From Mycolicibacterium arabiense (GTDB taxonomy: Bacteria; Actinomycetota; Actinomycetes; Mycobacteriales; Mycobacteriaceae): a DNA stretch of 64,000 nucleotides. Each line of letters begins with the position of its first letter. Position 1 is the stretch's first letter. The stretch is from assembly GCF_010731815.2 (NCBI RefSeq), contig NZ_AP022593.1:1488001-1552000 (forward strand), read 5' to 3'. Under the pieces are notes generated by a model. The model saw only the letters and a program-made list of their open reading frames with translations, made no database searches and was not told where the DNA came from. Both the position numbers and the translations under genes were made by a program. This document shows positions 1 through 9,894 of the stretch, piece by piece.

Positions 1-1358
1 CAGACGGCGTCACCGCGATCTGCACCGACGGCGACGGCCTCTTGATCGTTGGTGCCGCCGCACGTCCCCAGGACTACGACGTCGCGGCGTCGGCGGCCGA
101 CGCGTCAGGGCTCCCCCGTGCGGCGATCCGGGTGGTCGACGTCGACGAGATCCCGCGGCTGTCCACCGGCAAGCCGGACTACCGCTCCCTGCGGGAGCGC
201 GCTGCCGAGCGGGCCACCGACGACGCCCGCCTTGACCTGCGTGGCCTGTTCGCCGACGTGCTGCAGATCGACGCGGCCGACATCGACCCCCACAGCAGCT
301 TCGTCGACCTCGGCGGCAACTCGCTGTCCTACGTCGCCATGTCGGTGCGGCTCGAACGCGCACTCGGGCACCTGCCCGCGGACTGGCAGCGACTGCCGTT
401 GAGCGAGCTGGAATCCGCTCGCAGGACCCGCCGGTGGTGGGGAACGACGCTCGAGACCAGCGTGGCACTGCGTGCGGCGGCGATCGTCCTGGTCGCCGGA
501 TCGCACGCCGAGCTGTGGGTGCTGTGGGGCGGCGCGCACATCCTGCTGGGCGTGGCCGGTTACAACTTCGGCCGCTTCTGCCTCACGCCCCTGCCACGCG
601 CCACCCGGGTGCGCCACCTGGTGAGCACCATCGCGTGGATCGCCGTGCCCGCGATCGCGTGGGTGGCGTTCGCGCTGGTGGTCACCGACGACTACGCGGC
701 GTCGAATCTGTTGCTGGCCAACAAGTTCCTCGGTCCCGACGACAGCATGACCGCAGGGCGGCTGTGGTTCGTCGAAGTCCTGGTGTGGACCCTGGCCGGG
801 CTGGCGCTGCTGTGCGCAACGCGGTGGGGCGACCGCGCCGAACGGCGGTGGCCGTTCGGCGTCGCCGCGGCATTCCTCGCCCTCGGCATGGCGCTGCGGT
901 GGGACGTCTTCGGCATCGGGCTGGGCAAGGCCGCGTGGTTCACCATGCTGGCGTTCTGGTTCTTCGCGATCGGCTGGGCCGCCTCGAAGTCGTCGACGGT
1001 GTGGCAGCGGCTCGCCGTGACCGCGGTCCTCGCCGTCGGCATCGTCGGGTACTTCGGCCAGCCCAACCGCGAGGCGCTGGTGTTCGTCGGTCTGGCGCTG
1101 CTGATCTGGCTGCCTGCCATCCGGTGCCCGTCGGCGTTCACGGTCACTGCCGGTGTGATCGCCGAGGCGTCGCTGTTCATCTACCTGACGCACTACCAGG
1201 TGTATCCGCTGTTCGGCGAACACAGGCTCGTCGGCGTGCTGGCTGCGATCGTCGTCGGCATCGTGGCGACCCGTCTGGTGACGGTGACGCGCAGGTGGGT
1301 CCGGGGGCGTACGCCCAGCGGGCTCAGTCGGCGGCAGGCTGCTCCCGCTCGGCGATGA
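1..1358 (+). CDS. Adenylation-domain tail, acyl carrier domain and membrane acyltransferase-like domain (5'-partial)
   Basis: The open frame runs in from the left edge, so only the C-terminal part is present. It starts with the end of an AMP-binding (acyl-AMP ligase/NRPS-type) domain, including an RLSTGKPDY stretch that carries the usual C-terminal lysine. A phosphopantetheine carrier domain follows, with a DLGGNSLS motif whose serine (near base 321) is the likely 4'-phosphopantetheine site. From about base 460 the protein becomes a chain of roughly ten hydrophobic helices resembling acyltransferase-3/OatA-like membrane domains, then a short basic tail. From family knowledge, such a fusion would activate an acid, tether it and transfer it to a membrane or wall acceptor. 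The substrate cannot be read from the sequence. Its 3' end overlaps the convergent thioesterase gene by 35 bases. Confidence 0.75.
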   Translation, partial: DGVTAICTDGDGLLIVGAAARPQDYDVAASAADASGLPRAAIRVVDVDEIPRLSTGKPDYRSLRERAAERATDDARLDLRGLFADVLQIDAADIDPHSSFVDLGGNSLSYVAMSVRLERALGHLPADWQRLPLSELESARRTRRWWGTTLETSVALRAAAIVLVAGSHAELWVLWGGAHILLGVAGYNFGRFCLTPLPRATRVRHLVSTIAWIAVPAIAWVAFALVVTDDYAASNLLLANKFLGPDDSMTAGRLWFVEVLVWTLAGLALLCATRWGDRAERRWPFGVAAAFLALGMALRWDVFGIGLGKAAWFTMLAFWFFAIGWAASKSSTVWQRLAVTAVLAVGIVGYFGQPNREALVFVGLALLIWLPAIRCPSAFTVTAGVIAEASLFIYLTHYQVYPLFGEHRLVGVLAAIVVGIVATRLVTVTRRWVRGRTPSGLSRRQAAPARR

Positions 1359-2136
1359 GCCCCTCCTGGGCGAGCGTGGCCGTGATGACCCCGTCGGACC
1401 CGATGAGGCTGCCGGTGATGACGCCGCGACCGCGCGCCGCCGCCGGCGAGCGGGTCTCCAGCAGGTTCCAGCGGTCGGCGTGCACCCGACGGTGGAACCA
1501 GATCGACGAGTCGGTCGTGCCGCTTCGGTGCGTGCGCGCCACCATCGAGTGACCGTGCACGGCCAGCGCCGGGTCGATCATGTAGACGTCGCAGACGTAC
1601 GCCGCGATCACCGTGTGCAGCAGTGCGTCGTCGGGCACCGGGACGGTCACACGCCACCACAGCCGCCGCACGAACTCGCCCGTGGACCGGTCGTCGTCGA
1701 GTCGGATGTCGATCTCGTCGAGCGGCATCGACGGCGCGGGGCCGGCAGGACCGGTGCGCGGCAGCGCCTCGGGGTCACCGGGCATCACGTCGCGACGCCC
1801 GTGCTCGGGACCGGCCATCGGCGCGGCGAACGACACGGTGGCGGTGGTCAGCAGGCGGCCGGCCTGGGTGGCGTCGACGCGTCGCGCGGCAGCGGTGCGG
1901 CCGTCGAACACATCGGTGACGGCGTAGTCGACGGCGTCACCCGCCTCACCGCCCCGCAGGAACTGCAGGTGCATGCTGGTGGGCTGCTTCTGCGGCGCGA
2001 CCGTGCGGGCAGCCGCGGCGAGACTCTGGCCCATGAACTGACCGCCGAACGCCCGTTTCCCCTCGGGCCCGCTGGCCGGGCCGACCCAGGTGGTCCCGTC
2101 GCCGTGGACGTCCAGGAGCGCCAGCAGGGCGCTCAT
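1324..2136 (-). CDS. TesB-like acyl-CoA thioesterase family protein
   Basis: A 270-residue protein with the double-hotdog layout of TesB-type thioesterases. The N-terminal half has the RAFGGQFMGQSLAAA segment (about residues 29-43), which corresponds to the conserved GG-x-x-x-GQ-x-x-A helix. The C-terminal half has the HRSGTTDSSIWFHRR region, the usual second-hotdog signature. It would hydrolyse acyl-CoA to free acid and CoA in the cytoplasm. The ATG at 2136 overlaps the stop of the upstream CoA-transferase gene by four bases (ATGA), so the two are probably translated together in acyl-CoA metabolism. The in vivo acyl chain is unknown. Confidence 0.8.
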   Translation of the reverse strand: MSALLALLDVHGDGTTWVGPASGPEGKRAFGGQFMGQSLAAAARTVAPQKQPTSMHLQFLRGGEAGDAVDYAVTDVFDGRTAAARRVDATQAGRLLTTATVSFAAPMAGPEHGRRDVMPGDPEALPRTGPAGPAPSMPLDEIDIRLDDDRSTGEFVRRLWWRVTVPVPDDALLHTVIAAYVCDVYMIDPALAVHGHSMVARTHRSGTTDSSIWFHRRVHADRWNLLETRSPAAARGRGVITGSLIGSDGVITATLAQEGLIAEREQPAAD

Positions 2137-3338
2137 GCCACGGTCCCCGCGTCGGTCAGCGCTCGGACGTCGTCGTCGGACAGTCCCAGGCGGTCGCGCA
2201 GTACCGCCGCGGTGTGGTCACCCAGTTCCGGTGCCGGCACCGCCGCCGGATAGGTGCCGTCGATCGCCACGGGGAGGCCGGGCGCCAGATGCGTGCCCAC
2301 CCGCGGTTGATCCAGCGAGGTGAACAGCGGGTTGTCGGTCACCTTGGCGTCGGTGACGACGTCGGCGAAGGTGCGGTACCGCTCCCACAGGATCGACGTC
2401 GAGGACAGCGCCTCGGACACCTGGGCAGCGCCGTGCGCGGTGAACCATACGGTGAACAGCCCCGTCAGCGCGTCGCGGTACCGGTAGCGGTCACCCTCGT
2501 CGGTGAAGTCGGCGCCCAGCGCCACGCCAAGGGCGGCAACGGCTTTCGTGGTGCCGGTCAGCTCGGTCAGATCGCGGAAGTGCCGTCCGGTGAGCGCCAC
2601 CACCATGAACGACTCGCCGTCGGAGCTGGTGAAGTGCTGACCGTACTGGCCGTAGATGGAGTTGCCGATCCGGGACCGCGATGCGCCGTTGACCATCACC
2701 TCGGTGAGGAAGCCGAGGTTGCCCGCCGTGGCGAGCGCGACGTTCTCCAGTGGGATCGAGACGCGCTGCCCCGACCCGGTCGCGTCACGGTGGCGCACGG
2801 CGGTGACGACGGCGAGCGCCGTGTACAGCCCGCACGCCACGTCCCACGCGGGCAGGACGTGGTTGACCGGGGTCGCCAGCGCGGTGGGGCCGGTGACCAT
2901 CGGGAACCCGATGCCCGCGTTGACCGTGTAGTCGACGCCCGTGCCGCCGTCGGCGCGGCCGGAGACCTCGACGTGGATGAGGTCGGGCCGCAGCCGCTCC
3001 AGGGTTTCGTGCGAATGCCATTGCCGCCCGGCGACATTGGTGATCAGGACGCCCGCGTCGGCGATCAGGCGCTGAATCAAATCCTGCCCCTGCTGGGAGC
3101 GGACGTCGACGGCCACCGACTGCTTGCCCTTGTTGAGGCCCGCCCAGTAGATGCTGGTGCCGTCGTCGGTGAGAGGCCACCGGTGGTAGTCGGCGGCGCC
3201 GCCGACCGGGTCGACGCGGGTGACCTCGGCGCCCAGCTGGGCCAGCGTCATGCCGCCGAGTGGCACCGCCACGAAACTCGAGATCTCGATGATCCGCACG
3301 CCGGCCAGCGGCCGGGTGGGGTCGGGTCGGTCGGTCAT
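2133..3338 (-). CDS. CaiB/BaiF (family III) CoA-transferase
   Basis: A 401-residue family III CoA-transferase, moving CoA between carboxylic acids. The start shows the typical PLAGVRIIEISSFVAVPLGGM region, then GAEVTRVDPVGG and the ...GLNKGKQSVAVDVRSQQG segment diagnostic of CaiB/BaiF enzymes. The catalytic aspartate normally lies in a GNLGF/RxGN-like region near residue 165-215; I cannot assign it with certainty by eye. Length is normal for the family. It is the upstream partner of the thioesterase gene (four-base overlap), suggesting a small acyl-CoA module. Substrate not predictable. Confidence 0.85.
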   Translation of the reverse strand: MTDRPDPTRPLAGVRIIEISSFVAVPLGGMTLAQLGAEVTRVDPVGGAADYHRWPLTDDGTSIYWAGLNKGKQSVAVDVRSQQGQDLIQRLIADAGVLITNVAGRQWHSHETLERLRPDLIHVEVSGRADGGTGVDYTVNAGIGFPMVTGPTALATPVNHVLPAWDVACGLYTALAVVTAVRHRDATGSGQRVSIPLENVALATAGNLGFLTEVMVNGASRSRIGNSIYGQYGQHFTSSDGESFMVVALTGRHFRDLTELTGTTKAVAALGVALGADFTDEGDRYRYRDALTGLFTVWFTAHGAAQVSEALSSTSILWERYRTFADVVTDAKVTDNPLFTSLDQPRVGTHLAPGLPVAIDGTYPAAVPAPELGDHTAAVLRDRLGLSDDDVRALTDAGTVA

Positions 3339-3386
3339 GCGATCACGATATGGGGCTGCGTGTTCACCGCCACCACGGACGTCGCG

Positions 3387-4160
3387 TCAGACGAGGTCGA
3401 TCACGTCGGCGATGGAGTCGAACACTCGGCTGGGCCGGAACGGATAGCGCTCGATGTCGTCGCGCGTCGTAGAGCCGGTGAGCACCAGGATGGTCTCCAG
3501 GCCTGCCTCGATGCCCGCGACGACGTCGGTGTCCATTCGGTCGCCGATCATCACGGTGCCCTCGGAATGGGCCTCGATGCGGTTCATCGCGCTACGGAAC
3601 ATCATCGGGTTCGGCTTGCCGACGAAGTACGGCTCCCGGCCCGTGGCCTTGGTGATGAGCGCGGCGACCGAGCCCGTGGCGGGCAGCGGCCCCTCCGCCG
3701 ACGGTCCGCTCACGTCGGGGTTCGTGGCGATGAAGCGCGCCCCGCCCAGGATCAGGCGGATCGCCTTGGTGATGGCCTCGAACGAGTACGTGCGCGTTTC
3801 CCCCAGCACGACGAAGTCCGGGCCGACGTCGGTCAGCGTGTACCCGACGTGGTGCAGCGCCGTGGTCAGGCCCGCCTCGCCGATCACGTACGCCGAGCCG
3901 CCCGGCAATTGGTCGTGCAGGAACGCCGCCGTCGCCAGCGCCGAGGTCCAGATCGACTCCTCGGGCACGATCAGCCCCGACCGAGCCAACCGCGCAGCCA
4001 GGTCACGCGGGGTGAAGATCGAGTTGTTGGTGAGTACCAGGAAGGGCCGCTGCCGGTCGGTGAGCGCCTGCAGGAACTCGGCGGCTCCGGGCAGGGCGTG
4101 CTCCTCCCGGACCAGAACGCCATCCATGTCGGTCAGCCAGCACTGCGGTGTGGTGCTCAT
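3387..4160 (-). CDS. HAD-IIA family hydrolase (NagD-like phosphatase)
   Basis: A 257-residue HAD-superfamily phosphatase of the class IIA (NagD/AraL/PLP phosphatase) type. Motif I is DMDGVLV with Asp11 and Asp13, motif II is the LTNNS stretch near residue 45, and motif IV is the IGDRMDTDV stretch near residue 210. I chose the ATG at 4160 because the protein then begins [14 protein letters not shown], as in homologues. The open frame extends 60 codons further upstream, but that stretch is arginine-rich shadow sequence that runs into the SDR gene. Cytoplasmic; it probably dephosphorylates a small sugar-phosphate or nucleotide substrate. The counterpart in M. tuberculosis is the Rv2900s-region HAD protein, from memory of synteny. 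Confidence 0.85.
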   Translation of the reverse strand: MSTTPQCWLTDMDGVLVREEHALPGAAEFLQALTDRQRPFLVLTNNSIFTPRDLAARLARSGLIVPEESIWTSALATAAFLHDQLPGGSAYVIGEAGLTTALHHVGYTLTDVGPDFVVLGETRTYSFEAITKAIRLILGGARFIATNPDVSGPSAEGPLPATGSVAALITKATGREPYFVGKPNPMMFRSAMNRIEAHSEGTVMIGDRMDTDVVAGIEAGLETILVLTGSTTRDDIERYPFRPSRVFDSIADVIDLV

Positions 4161-4209
4161 GCGTCCAGTCTCGCAGGTACCACCGCCTCGGTACGGCGCT
4201 CGGCCGGAC

Positions 4210-5013
4210 TCAGCGGATGACTGCCGGATGCGGAACCCGCGGCGCGCCGAATGCCTCCCGATGCGACGGCGGCCAGCGGCCACCCTCGTCGGTGATGTCG
4301 TAGCGCGCGGCCAGTTCGGCGCCGATGTGGGTGCGGCCACTGAGGTCGGGCAGTTCGGGGTCGCGGTAGAGCGCGTCGATCACGTAGCCGGTGAACTCCG
4401 GTGTCTCGGCGTGTTCGGCGGTGCGGGCCAGCGCGTCGGGATGCCCGTCGAAGGCGCGGCGGAACTTCTCGGTGAGCAGGATGCCCATCCAGATCGACGC
4501 GGTGGCGACGCCCGTCCCGGCGAAGTCGACAGCCATGTCGGCGGCCAGCTTGTCGACGCCGGCCTTCTGCGCCCCGTATGCGGGCCCGTGCATGTAGCAG
4601 ACCGCCCCGGGTGACGAGGTGAACGCGATCAGACCGTGTCCGCCGCGCACCAGCAGCGGTGCCGCGTACCAGGACGCGACGTACGCCGACCTCAGGCCCA
4701 CGTCGAGGACGTCGACGAGGTGAAGAGGCTTGTCCCAGAACGGCTTCGCACCGGTCAGCTGGTCGTCGATCGCGGCGGCGTTGTTCACCAGCAGGTGCAG
4801 CGCACCGGCGTCCCGCTGCACGCGCGCGAACAGGGCTTCGACCTGCGCGTCGTCGCGGTGGTCGACCGGCACGGCGATGCGCCCGTCGCCGGGATCGGTG
4901 ATCGTGCGCCCCGTGACGTAGACCTGCCAGCCGCACCGCAGCAGCGCGGTCGCGATGCCGAGCCCGGCACCACGGCTGGCGCCGGTGACCACGGCGACGG
5001 GCGCGTCGGTCAC
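4210..5013 (-). CDS. Short-chain dehydrogenase/reductase
   Basis: A 267-residue classical SDR starting at a GTG. The Rossmann cofactor motif [10 protein letters not shown] is at residues 11-20, NNAA near residue 77, and the catalytic Tyr/Lys pair in AYGAQKAG near residues 150-154, preceded by a serine in TSSPG. The arginine-containing TGRTI segment after beta-strand 2 suggests NADP(H) preference, which is inference. It is followed downstream after 49 bases by the HAD phosphatase. Substrate not recognisable. Confidence 0.85.
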   Translation of the reverse strand: MTDAPVAVVTGASRGAGLGIATALLRCGWQVYVTGRTITDPGDGRIAVPVDHRDDAQVEALFARVQRDAGALHLLVNNAAAIDDQLTGAKPFWDKPLHLVDVLDVGLRSAYVASWYAAPLLVRGGHGLIAFTSSPGAVCYMHGPAYGAQKAGVDKLAADMAVDFAGTGVATASIWMGILLTEKFRRAFDGHPDALARTAEHAETPEFTGYVIDALYRDPELPDLSGRTHIGAELAARYDITDEGGRWPPSHREAFGAPRVPHPAVIR

Positions 5014-5048
5014 GTCACTCGGGAAGCTGCGTCACTGCAACAGCCATG

Positions 5049-5354
5049 TCACTCGGGAAGCCTCAGCTCCGGCTTCTCGACTTCTTCGATGTTGACGTCC
5101 TTGAAGGTGATCACGCGTACCTGCTTGACGAACCGTGCGGGCCGGTACATGTCCCAGACCCAGGCGTCGGCGAGACGGAGTTCGAAGTAGACCTCGCCGT
5201 CTGCGTTGCGCGGCACCATCTCGACGCTGTTGGCCAGGTAGAACCGGCGCTCCGTCTCCACGACGTAGCTGAACTGCCCCACGATGTCCTTGTATTCGCG
5301 GTACAGCGAGAGTTCCATCTCGGTTTCGTACTTCTCGAGATCTTCGGCACTCAT
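5049..5354 (-). CDS. DUF2469 family protein (Rv2901c-like)
   Basis: A 101-residue acidic protein, strongly conserved in actinobacteria and nearly identical to M. tuberculosis Rv2901c as I remember it. It starts MSAEDLEKYETEMELSLYRE and ends VEKPELRLPE. The open frame continues upstream, but the ATG at 5354 matches the family start. It has no signal peptide, membrane helix or recognised catalytic motif. It lies 41 bases downstream of rnhB in the same direction, a linkage kept across mycobacteria. Function unknown. The conserved hydrophobic and charged pattern suggests a small soluble domain. Confidence 0.85.
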   Translation of the reverse strand: MSAEDLEKYETEMELSLYREYKDIVGQFSYVVETERRFYLANSVEMVPRNADGEVYFELRLADAWVWDMYRPARFVKQVRVITFKDVNIEEVEKPELRLPE

Positions 5355-5395
5355 CGGTTCAGCGGTCCTCCGGTCGGTATCCGATCCATCTTCCC

Positions 5396-6181
5396 TCAGC
5401 CCCATTCCGTGCGCTGCGTCGGCTCCTCGTCGGGCAGGGATTCGAGCCCGACGCCGTCCCATTCCAGGTCGCCGCCGCGCACCGTGACCTCGTTGAGGCC
5501 AAGATCCTCCCCGTCGCTGCGCTCGCCCCAGGAACCCGCCCGGCGCACGTTCACGAACGAGTACCGGTGCTCGCTGCACGGCCCCAGCTCGGCCAGTGCC
5601 GCGGTGTGGGTGGACGTGCAGTACCCCTTGTGGACGGCGAAACCGTAACCGGGGTGGGTCTTCTCCATCTCGACCATCAGCCGGTCACGACTCACCTTGG
5701 CCAGCACGCTGGCCGCGGCGATGCAGGCGGCCGCCGCGTCGCCGCCGATCACCGGAAGCGATGGCATGGGCAGGCCGGGAACCCGGAAGCCGTCGCTCAG
5801 CACGTAGCCCGGTCGCAGCGGCAACCCCGCGATCGCCCGCCGCATGCCCTCGATGTTGGCGACGTGCACGCCGCGCCGGTCCACCTCGGTCGAGGGGATG
5901 AAGACGACGTGATAGGCCAGCGCATACCTGCGGATCAGCGGGAACAGCCGTTCGCGCTCCCGTTCGGTGAGCTTCTTCGAGTCGTCGAGTGCCGCGAGGC
6001 TCTCGAGCCGGTTGGGTCCGAGCACGCAGGCGGCGACGACCAGGGGCCCTGCGCAGGCACCGCGTCCGACCTCGTCGACACCGGCCACCGGGCCGAGACC
6101 GCCTCGATAGAGCGCTGATTCGAGTGTGCGCAGACCCGCGGACTTGCGGATCACGGTGCGCGGGGGCCAGGTCAGAGCCAC
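5396..6181 (-). CDS. rnhB: Ribonuclease HII
   Basis: A 261-residue RNase HII, which cleaves RNA in RNA/DNA hybrids and starts ribonucleotide excision. The acidic catalytic set is visible: GVDEVGRG (Asp and Glu), LDDSKKLT (conserved DSKKL motif) and the later SDGFRVPGL aspartate. [12 protein letters not shown] and HPGYGF are also diagnostic. I place the start at the GTG at 6181, giving [14 protein letters not shown], which aligns with the M. tuberculosis start [11 protein letters not shown]. The open frame extends further upstream only as a shadow of lepB. The C-terminal tail after SFVNVRR is variable, as in other mycobacteria. Eight bases separate it from the lepB stop. Confidence 0.92.
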   Translation of the reverse strand: MALTWPPRTVIRKSAGLRTLESALYRGGLGPVAGVDEVGRGACAGPLVVAACVLGPNRLESLAALDDSKKLTERERERLFPLIRRYALAYHVVFIPSTEVDRRGVHVANIEGMRRAIAGLPLRPGYVLSDGFRVPGLPMPSLPVIGGDAAAACIAAASVLAKVSRDRLMVEMEKTHPGYGFAVHKGYCTSTHTAALAELGPCSEHRYSFVNVRRAGSWGERSDGEDLGLNEVTVRGGDLEWDGVGLESLPDEEPTQRTEWG

Positions 6182-6189
6182 GGGGACAC

Positions 6190-7005
6190 TTACTGCGAGG
6201 TCTGCGGATTCACGCTGGACACGCCGCCCCAGCGGCCAGGAGGCCAGGCGATGAACCGCGCCTTGCCGATGACGTTGTCCACCGGAACCGTGCCCGCCAT
6301 CGGATCGCCCGTGCAGAGCAGGCCGCGCTGGGCGTCGGCGGGCAGGTTCGTGCAGTGCGCGCGCGAGTCGGCGGAGTGGGTCCGGTTGTCGCCCATCACC
6401 CAGAGCCGGCCGTCGGGCACCGTCACCGGTCCGAACTCGTTGCCGAGGCAGGGGTAGATGGCGGGATCGGCCATCATCGTGTTCGGATCGAGGTACGGCT
6501 CGACGAGCTTCTTGCCGTCGACCGTCAGACCGGTCGCCGCGCGGCACTCGACGGTTTGACCGCCGGTGGCAATGATGCGCTTGACTAGATCGTTCTCGTC
6601 CGGCGGCACGAAGCCGACCACGGACAGCGTGTTCTGTACCCAGCGCAGCGCCGGGTTGTCGGAGCGGATCGACTTGTAGCCGACGTTCCACGCGGGCGGG
6701 CCCTTGAACACGATGACGTCACCCGGCTCGGGTTCGCCGAAGCGGTAGGTGACCTTGTCGACCATGATGCGGTCGCCGACGCATCCCGGGCAGCCGTGCA
6801 GCGTCGGTTCCATCGACTCGGACGGAATCAGGTACGGCCGCGCGACGAACGTGAGCATCACGTAGTACAGGACGATCGCGATCGTCAGGAGGATTGCCGC
6901 TTCGCGCAGAGCGCCGCGCTTCTTCTTCGGCGGATCGGCTTCCACGCCATCGCCAGAGGTTACGTCGGTCTCGGCAGCGTCTGCGGCGTCGGCGGATCCG
7001 GTCAC
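6190..7005 (-). CDS. lepB: Signal peptidase I
   Basis: A 271-residue type I signal peptidase that removes Sec and Tat signal peptides outside the membrane. A charged cytoplasmic N-terminus with PPKKKRG is followed by one transmembrane helix (about residues 35-55). The catalytic serine is Ser64 in the PSESMEPT motif and the general-base lysine is Lys142 in [10 protein letters not shown]. The C-terminal [14 protein letters not shown] box is the conserved GDN-x-x-x-S-x-D-S-R motif. The start is GTG. It sits between rplS and rnhB, as in M. tuberculosis (Rv2903c). Confidence 0.95.
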   Translation of the reverse strand: MTGSADAADAAETDVTSGDGVEADPPKKKRGALREAAILLTIAIVLYYVMLTFVARPYLIPSESMEPTLHGCPGCVGDRIMVDKVTYRFGEPEPGDVIVFKGPPAWNVGYKSIRSDNPALRWVQNTLSVVGFVPPDENDLVKRIIATGGQTVECRAATGLTVDGKKLVEPYLDPNTMMADPAIYPCLGNEFGPVTVPDGRLWVMGDNRTHSADSRAHCTNLPADAQRGLLCTGDPMAGTVPVDNVIGKARFIAWPPGRWGGVSSVNPQTSQ

Positions 7006-7057
7006 GCCAACAGAGTAGCCACGAAGGTGATCAAGCTACTGAACCCAGCAGCGCGGG

Positions 7058-7399
7058 TCAGCGCTTCTCCTTGATCTTGGCCTTCTTGCCGCGCAGCTCG
7101 CGCAGGTAGTAGAGCTTCGCGCGACGGACGTCACCGCGGGTGACGACGTCGATGTGGTCGATGTTGGGCGAGTGCACCGGGAAGGTGCGCTCGACGCCGA
7201 CGCCGTAGCTCTCCTTGCGCACGGTGAAGGTCTCGCGCACGCCGCCGCCCTGGCGGCGGAGCACGACGCCCTTGAACACCTGCACGCGCTCCTTGGAGCC
7301 TTCGATGACCTTGACGTGCACGTTGAGAGTGTCACCGGGGCCGAAGGTCGGGATGTCGTCGCGTAGCGACGTCTGGTCGACGAAGTCCAGCGTGTTCAT
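7058..7399 (-). CDS. rplS: 50S ribosomal protein L19
   Basis: A 113-residue L19 protein located at the 30S/50S interface. It begins [17 protein letters not shown] and contains [34 protein letters not shown] and the basic [19 protein letters not shown] tail, all hallmarks of bL19. The ATG at 7399 is preceded by AGGAAG at a suitable distance. The frame extends upstream to 7552 but that part is non-homologous. It is transcribed towards lepB, 52 bases apart. Confidence 0.96.
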   Translation of the reverse strand: MNTLDFVDQTSLRDDIPTFGPGDTLNVHVKVIEGSKERVQVFKGVVLRRQGGGVRETFTVRKESYGVGVERTFPVHSPNIDHIDVVTRGDVRRAKLYYLRELRGKKAKIKEKR

Positions 7400-7728
7400 C
7401 GGAGACACTTCCTGTCGTGTGGGCCGGGGTGCGGCATCGCGGTCGCGACGCAGCACCAGACCGATTGTCATGCGTACGTGTGAGGTGCGTCCCGCAGCAG
7501 ACCGTGGCCGATGGTGACGTGAGCCTCGAGCCGTGCGCGGACAACTGCTCAATTGTGCCAGACGGCCCCCCGAGCGGCGAAATCGCGTCGATGCGCATTT
7601 CCTCGCCCCGCACCCCCGGCGGGGAGCGATTAGGCTTGAAGCCGCGGGCCAGGAGCGCGAGCACCCCGCCCGACCGGCCCCGGGCCGATCTCAGAACGCG
7701 TCCAGACTAACCATTCCGGAGGAGCGCC
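7400..7728. other. Intergenic region between divergent rplS and lppW
   Basis: This 329-base gap holds the rplS leader (minus strand) and the lppW upstream region (plus strand). I see no convincing coding frame. A possible SigA-type -10 element, TAGGCT, lies at 7631-7636 on the plus strand, about 92 bases before the lppW ATG. A GC-rich inverted repeat with CCCCGC and GCGGGG arms lies just upstream of it. The rplS side may carry an autoregulatory leader, but I cannot identify a defined structure. Confidence 0.4.
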
Positions 7729-8673
7729 ATGCACCGGCAGCCGTCGAAGCTGCTGATGGTCACGGCCGCAGCCGCAGCCGTGGTCACGGTGGCGGCGGGT
7801 TGCGAGGCGAGGGTCTACGGAAACCCGCCACCCAACCCCGAGGCGCCACAACTGACCGTGGTCGCACCGCTGGGCGACATGGCACCGTTGCCCGAGGCTC
7901 CCCCCGACCAGCCACCCCGGACGTTCCTCGGCCTGGCCGACCGCGAGCGCCTGGCCACCGCTGAGGCCGCAGAGGCAGGCGCCGACGTCACCGCCGCGGT
8001 CCTCGACCGCAACACCGGTGAACTGATCACCAACGGCAGCAACGAGACCATCGCCATCGCGTCGGTGGTCAAGCTCTTCATCGCCGACGACCTGCTGCTG
8101 CAGGTGGCCAAGGGGCAGACCGAACTGTCGCCCGCCGACCGCAAGATGCTCGACGTCATGCTGCGGTCGTCCGACGACAGCGCGGCCGAGGTGTTCTGGA
8201 ATCGCAGCGGCGGCAGCGCGATCATCAACCGCGTCGTCGCGCGCTACGGGCTCGGTTCGACGCGACCGCCGAGCAACGGCCGGTGGTTCAACACGATCAG
8301 CACGGTGACCGACCTGGTGCGCTACTACGACATGATGCTGGCGGGCACGGGCGGGCTGCCGTCGGAGCAGGCGAGCATCATCCTGTCCAACCTGGCGGCG
8401 TCGACGCCGACCGCTCCCGACGGCATGGTGCCCGGCGGCGTGTACCCGCAGCGCTTCGGCATCCCCGAGGGCCTGCCCGGTGAACCCGTCGCGGTCAAGC
8501 AGGGCTGGATGTGCTGCGTGCGCGGCGACTGGATGCACCTGTCCACCGGTGTGGTCGGCCGGGACCGGCGCTACGTCGTCGCGATCAGCTCGATGCAGCC
8601 CGCAGGCGCGGACGAGGCGCGTCAGACCATCACCCAGGCGGTCAAGACGATGTTCCCCGAGGGCCGGATCTAA
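7729..8673 (+). CDS. lppW: LppW-type lipoprotein with beta-lactamase/transpeptidase-like fold
   Basis: A 314-residue exported lipoprotein. The signal peptide ends in a VAAGC lipobox with Cys25 as the lipidation site, followed by a proline-rich linker. The body resembles class A beta-lactamases and DD-peptidases: ASVVK supplies an SxxK motif (Ser112, Lys115), SSDD sits at the SDN position (148-150) and KQGWM takes the place of KTG. It matches Rv2905 (LppW) by synteny and length. Whether it is catalytic is uncertain, since the second and third motifs are degenerate. CCGGAGGAG precedes the ATG. It converges on trmD and the two stop codons overlap. Confidence 0.88.
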   Translation: MHRQPSKLLMVTAAAAAVVTVAAGCEARVYGNPPPNPEAPQLTVVAPLGDMAPLPEAPPDQPPRTFLGLADRERLATAEAAEAGADVTAAVLDRNTGELITNGSNETIAIASVVKLFIADDLLLQVAKGQTELSPADRKMLDVMLRSSDDSAAEVFWNRSGGSAIINRVVARYGLGSTRPPSNGRWFNTISTVTDLVRYYDMMLAGTGGLPSEQASIILSNLAASTPTAPDGMVPGGVYPQRFGIPEGLPGEPVAVKQGWMCCVRGDWMHLSTGVVGRDRRYVVAISSMQPAGADEARQTITQAVKTMFPEGRI

Positions 8674-9347
8674 CCGAGCAGGTCCGGTCGGCGCTCCCTG
8701 GTGCGCTCCAGCGACTGTTCCCGCCGCCACGCCTCGATCTTCGCGTGGTCGCCCGAGAGCAACACCGGCGGCACGTCGAGCCCCCGCCAGCTGGCAGGCC
8801 GGGTGTAACTCGGCCCTTCGAGCAGTCCGTCGGAATGCGAATCCTGTTGGTGCGAGGCCGGATTCCCGATGACCTCGGGCAGCAGCCGGACGACGGCCTC
8901 GATCATGACCAGGGCCGCGGACTCGCCGCCGTTGAGGACGTAGTCGCCGATCGACACCTCCTCGACCCGCATGCGCCGCGCGGCGTCGTCGGCGACGCGC
9001 TGATCGATGCCCTCGTAGCGGCCGCAGGCGAACACCAGGTGCTGCTCGGTGCTCCACCGCTGCGCGGTCGCCTGGCTGAACAGCCGGCCCGCGGGCGTCG
9101 GAACGACGAGAAGCGATTCGGCAGTACAAATCTCGTCGAGAGCGGCACCCCACACCGGCGCCCTCATCACCATGCCGGGCCCTCCCCCGTACGGGGAGTC
9201 GTCGACCGAACGGTGCACGTCGTGGGTCCACCCGCGCAGGTCGTGCACGCCCAAGTGCACCCGGCCGGACTCGATGGCCCTGCCGGGCAGCGACTGTCGC
9301 AGCGGCGCGAGGTAGTCGGGGAAGATCGTGATGACGTCGACGCGCAC
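8670..9347 (-). CDS. trmD: tRNA (guanine-N1-)-methyltransferase
   Basis: A 225-residue TrmD that makes m1G37 in tRNAs to prevent frameshifting. It begins [16 protein letters not shown], and contains [13 protein letters not shown], the trefoil-knot SAM-binding segment [13 protein letters not shown], and [13 protein letters not shown]. The start is GTG at 9347, seven bases after the rimM stop. It belongs to the rpsP-khpA-rimM-trmD operon. Its stop codon overlaps the stop of convergent lppW. Confidence 0.96.
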   Translation of the reverse strand: MRVDVITIFPDYLAPLRQSLPGRAIESGRVHLGVHDLRGWTHDVHRSVDDSPYGGGPGMVMRAPVWGAALDEICTAESLLVVPTPAGRLFSQATAQRWSTEQHLVFACGRYEGIDQRVADDAARRMRVEEVSIGDYVLNGGESAALVMIEAVVRLLPEVIGNPASHQQDSHSDGLLEGPSYTRPASWRGLDVPPVLLSGDHAKIEAWRREQSLERTRERRPDLLG

Positions 9348-9354
9348 GTCGCGC

Positions 9355-9882
9355 CTACAGGTCTTCGATGTTCAGCAGACCGTCCGGCGGGTCGATCTCG
9401 ATCAGCCGGTCCTGCCGCGACACCGACGTCACGATCGCCCCGACGAAGGGCACCAGCACCTCGGCGCCCTCGTCGGTCTTGACCGACAACAGCTCCCCCG
9501 CTGCGGTGTGCAGGACCTCGGCGACGACGCCGACGTCGGCTCCGGCGACCGTACGCACCCGCAGCCCCTCGAGTTCGTGGTCGTAGAACTCGTCGGGGTC
9601 GTCGATGGGCGGTAGGTCGGCGGTGTCGACCAGGAACAGCGTGCCGCGCAACGCGTCTGCGGCGTTGCGATCGGCGACGCCCTCCAGGCGCACCAGCAGC
9701 CGACCCGCGTGGTCGCGCACGGACTCGACGACGAACGGCCGCTCGGGTCCGTTGCGACCCACCTTGCCGCGCAGCGTGATTCCCGGAGCGAACCGGGTGT
9801 CGGGGTCGTCGGTGCGAACGTCGACCACCACCTCACCGGTCACGCCGTGAGCCTTGGCGACCCGCCCGACCACGAGGTCCAT
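9355..9882 (-). CDS. rimM: 16S rRNA processing protein RimM
   Basis: A 175-residue RimM, the S19-binding factor for maturation of the 30S head. The N-terminal beta-barrel starts [18 protein letters not shown], with the GxxxKAHGxxGEV family signature. The second PRC-barrel half contains [17 protein letters not shown] and an [11 protein letters not shown] stretch. It lies 12 bases downstream of khpA and 7 upstream of trmD in the conserved operon. Confidence 0.95.
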   Translation of the reverse strand: MDLVVGRVAKAHGVTGEVVVDVRTDDPDTRFAPGITLRGKVGRNGPERPFVVESVRDHAGRLLVRLEGVADRNAADALRGTLFLVDTADLPPIDDPDEFYDHELEGLRVRTVAGADVGVVAEVLHTAAGELLSVKTDEGAEVLVPFVGAIVTSVSRQDRLIEIDPPDGLLNIEDL

Positions 9883-9894
9883 GAACGGTGTTCG

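Noticed and set aside
4161..4340. N-terminal 60-codon extension of the HAD phosphatase
   Set aside because: The added residues are Arg-rich, overlap the SDR gene and do not match family starts; MSTTPQ at 4160 does.
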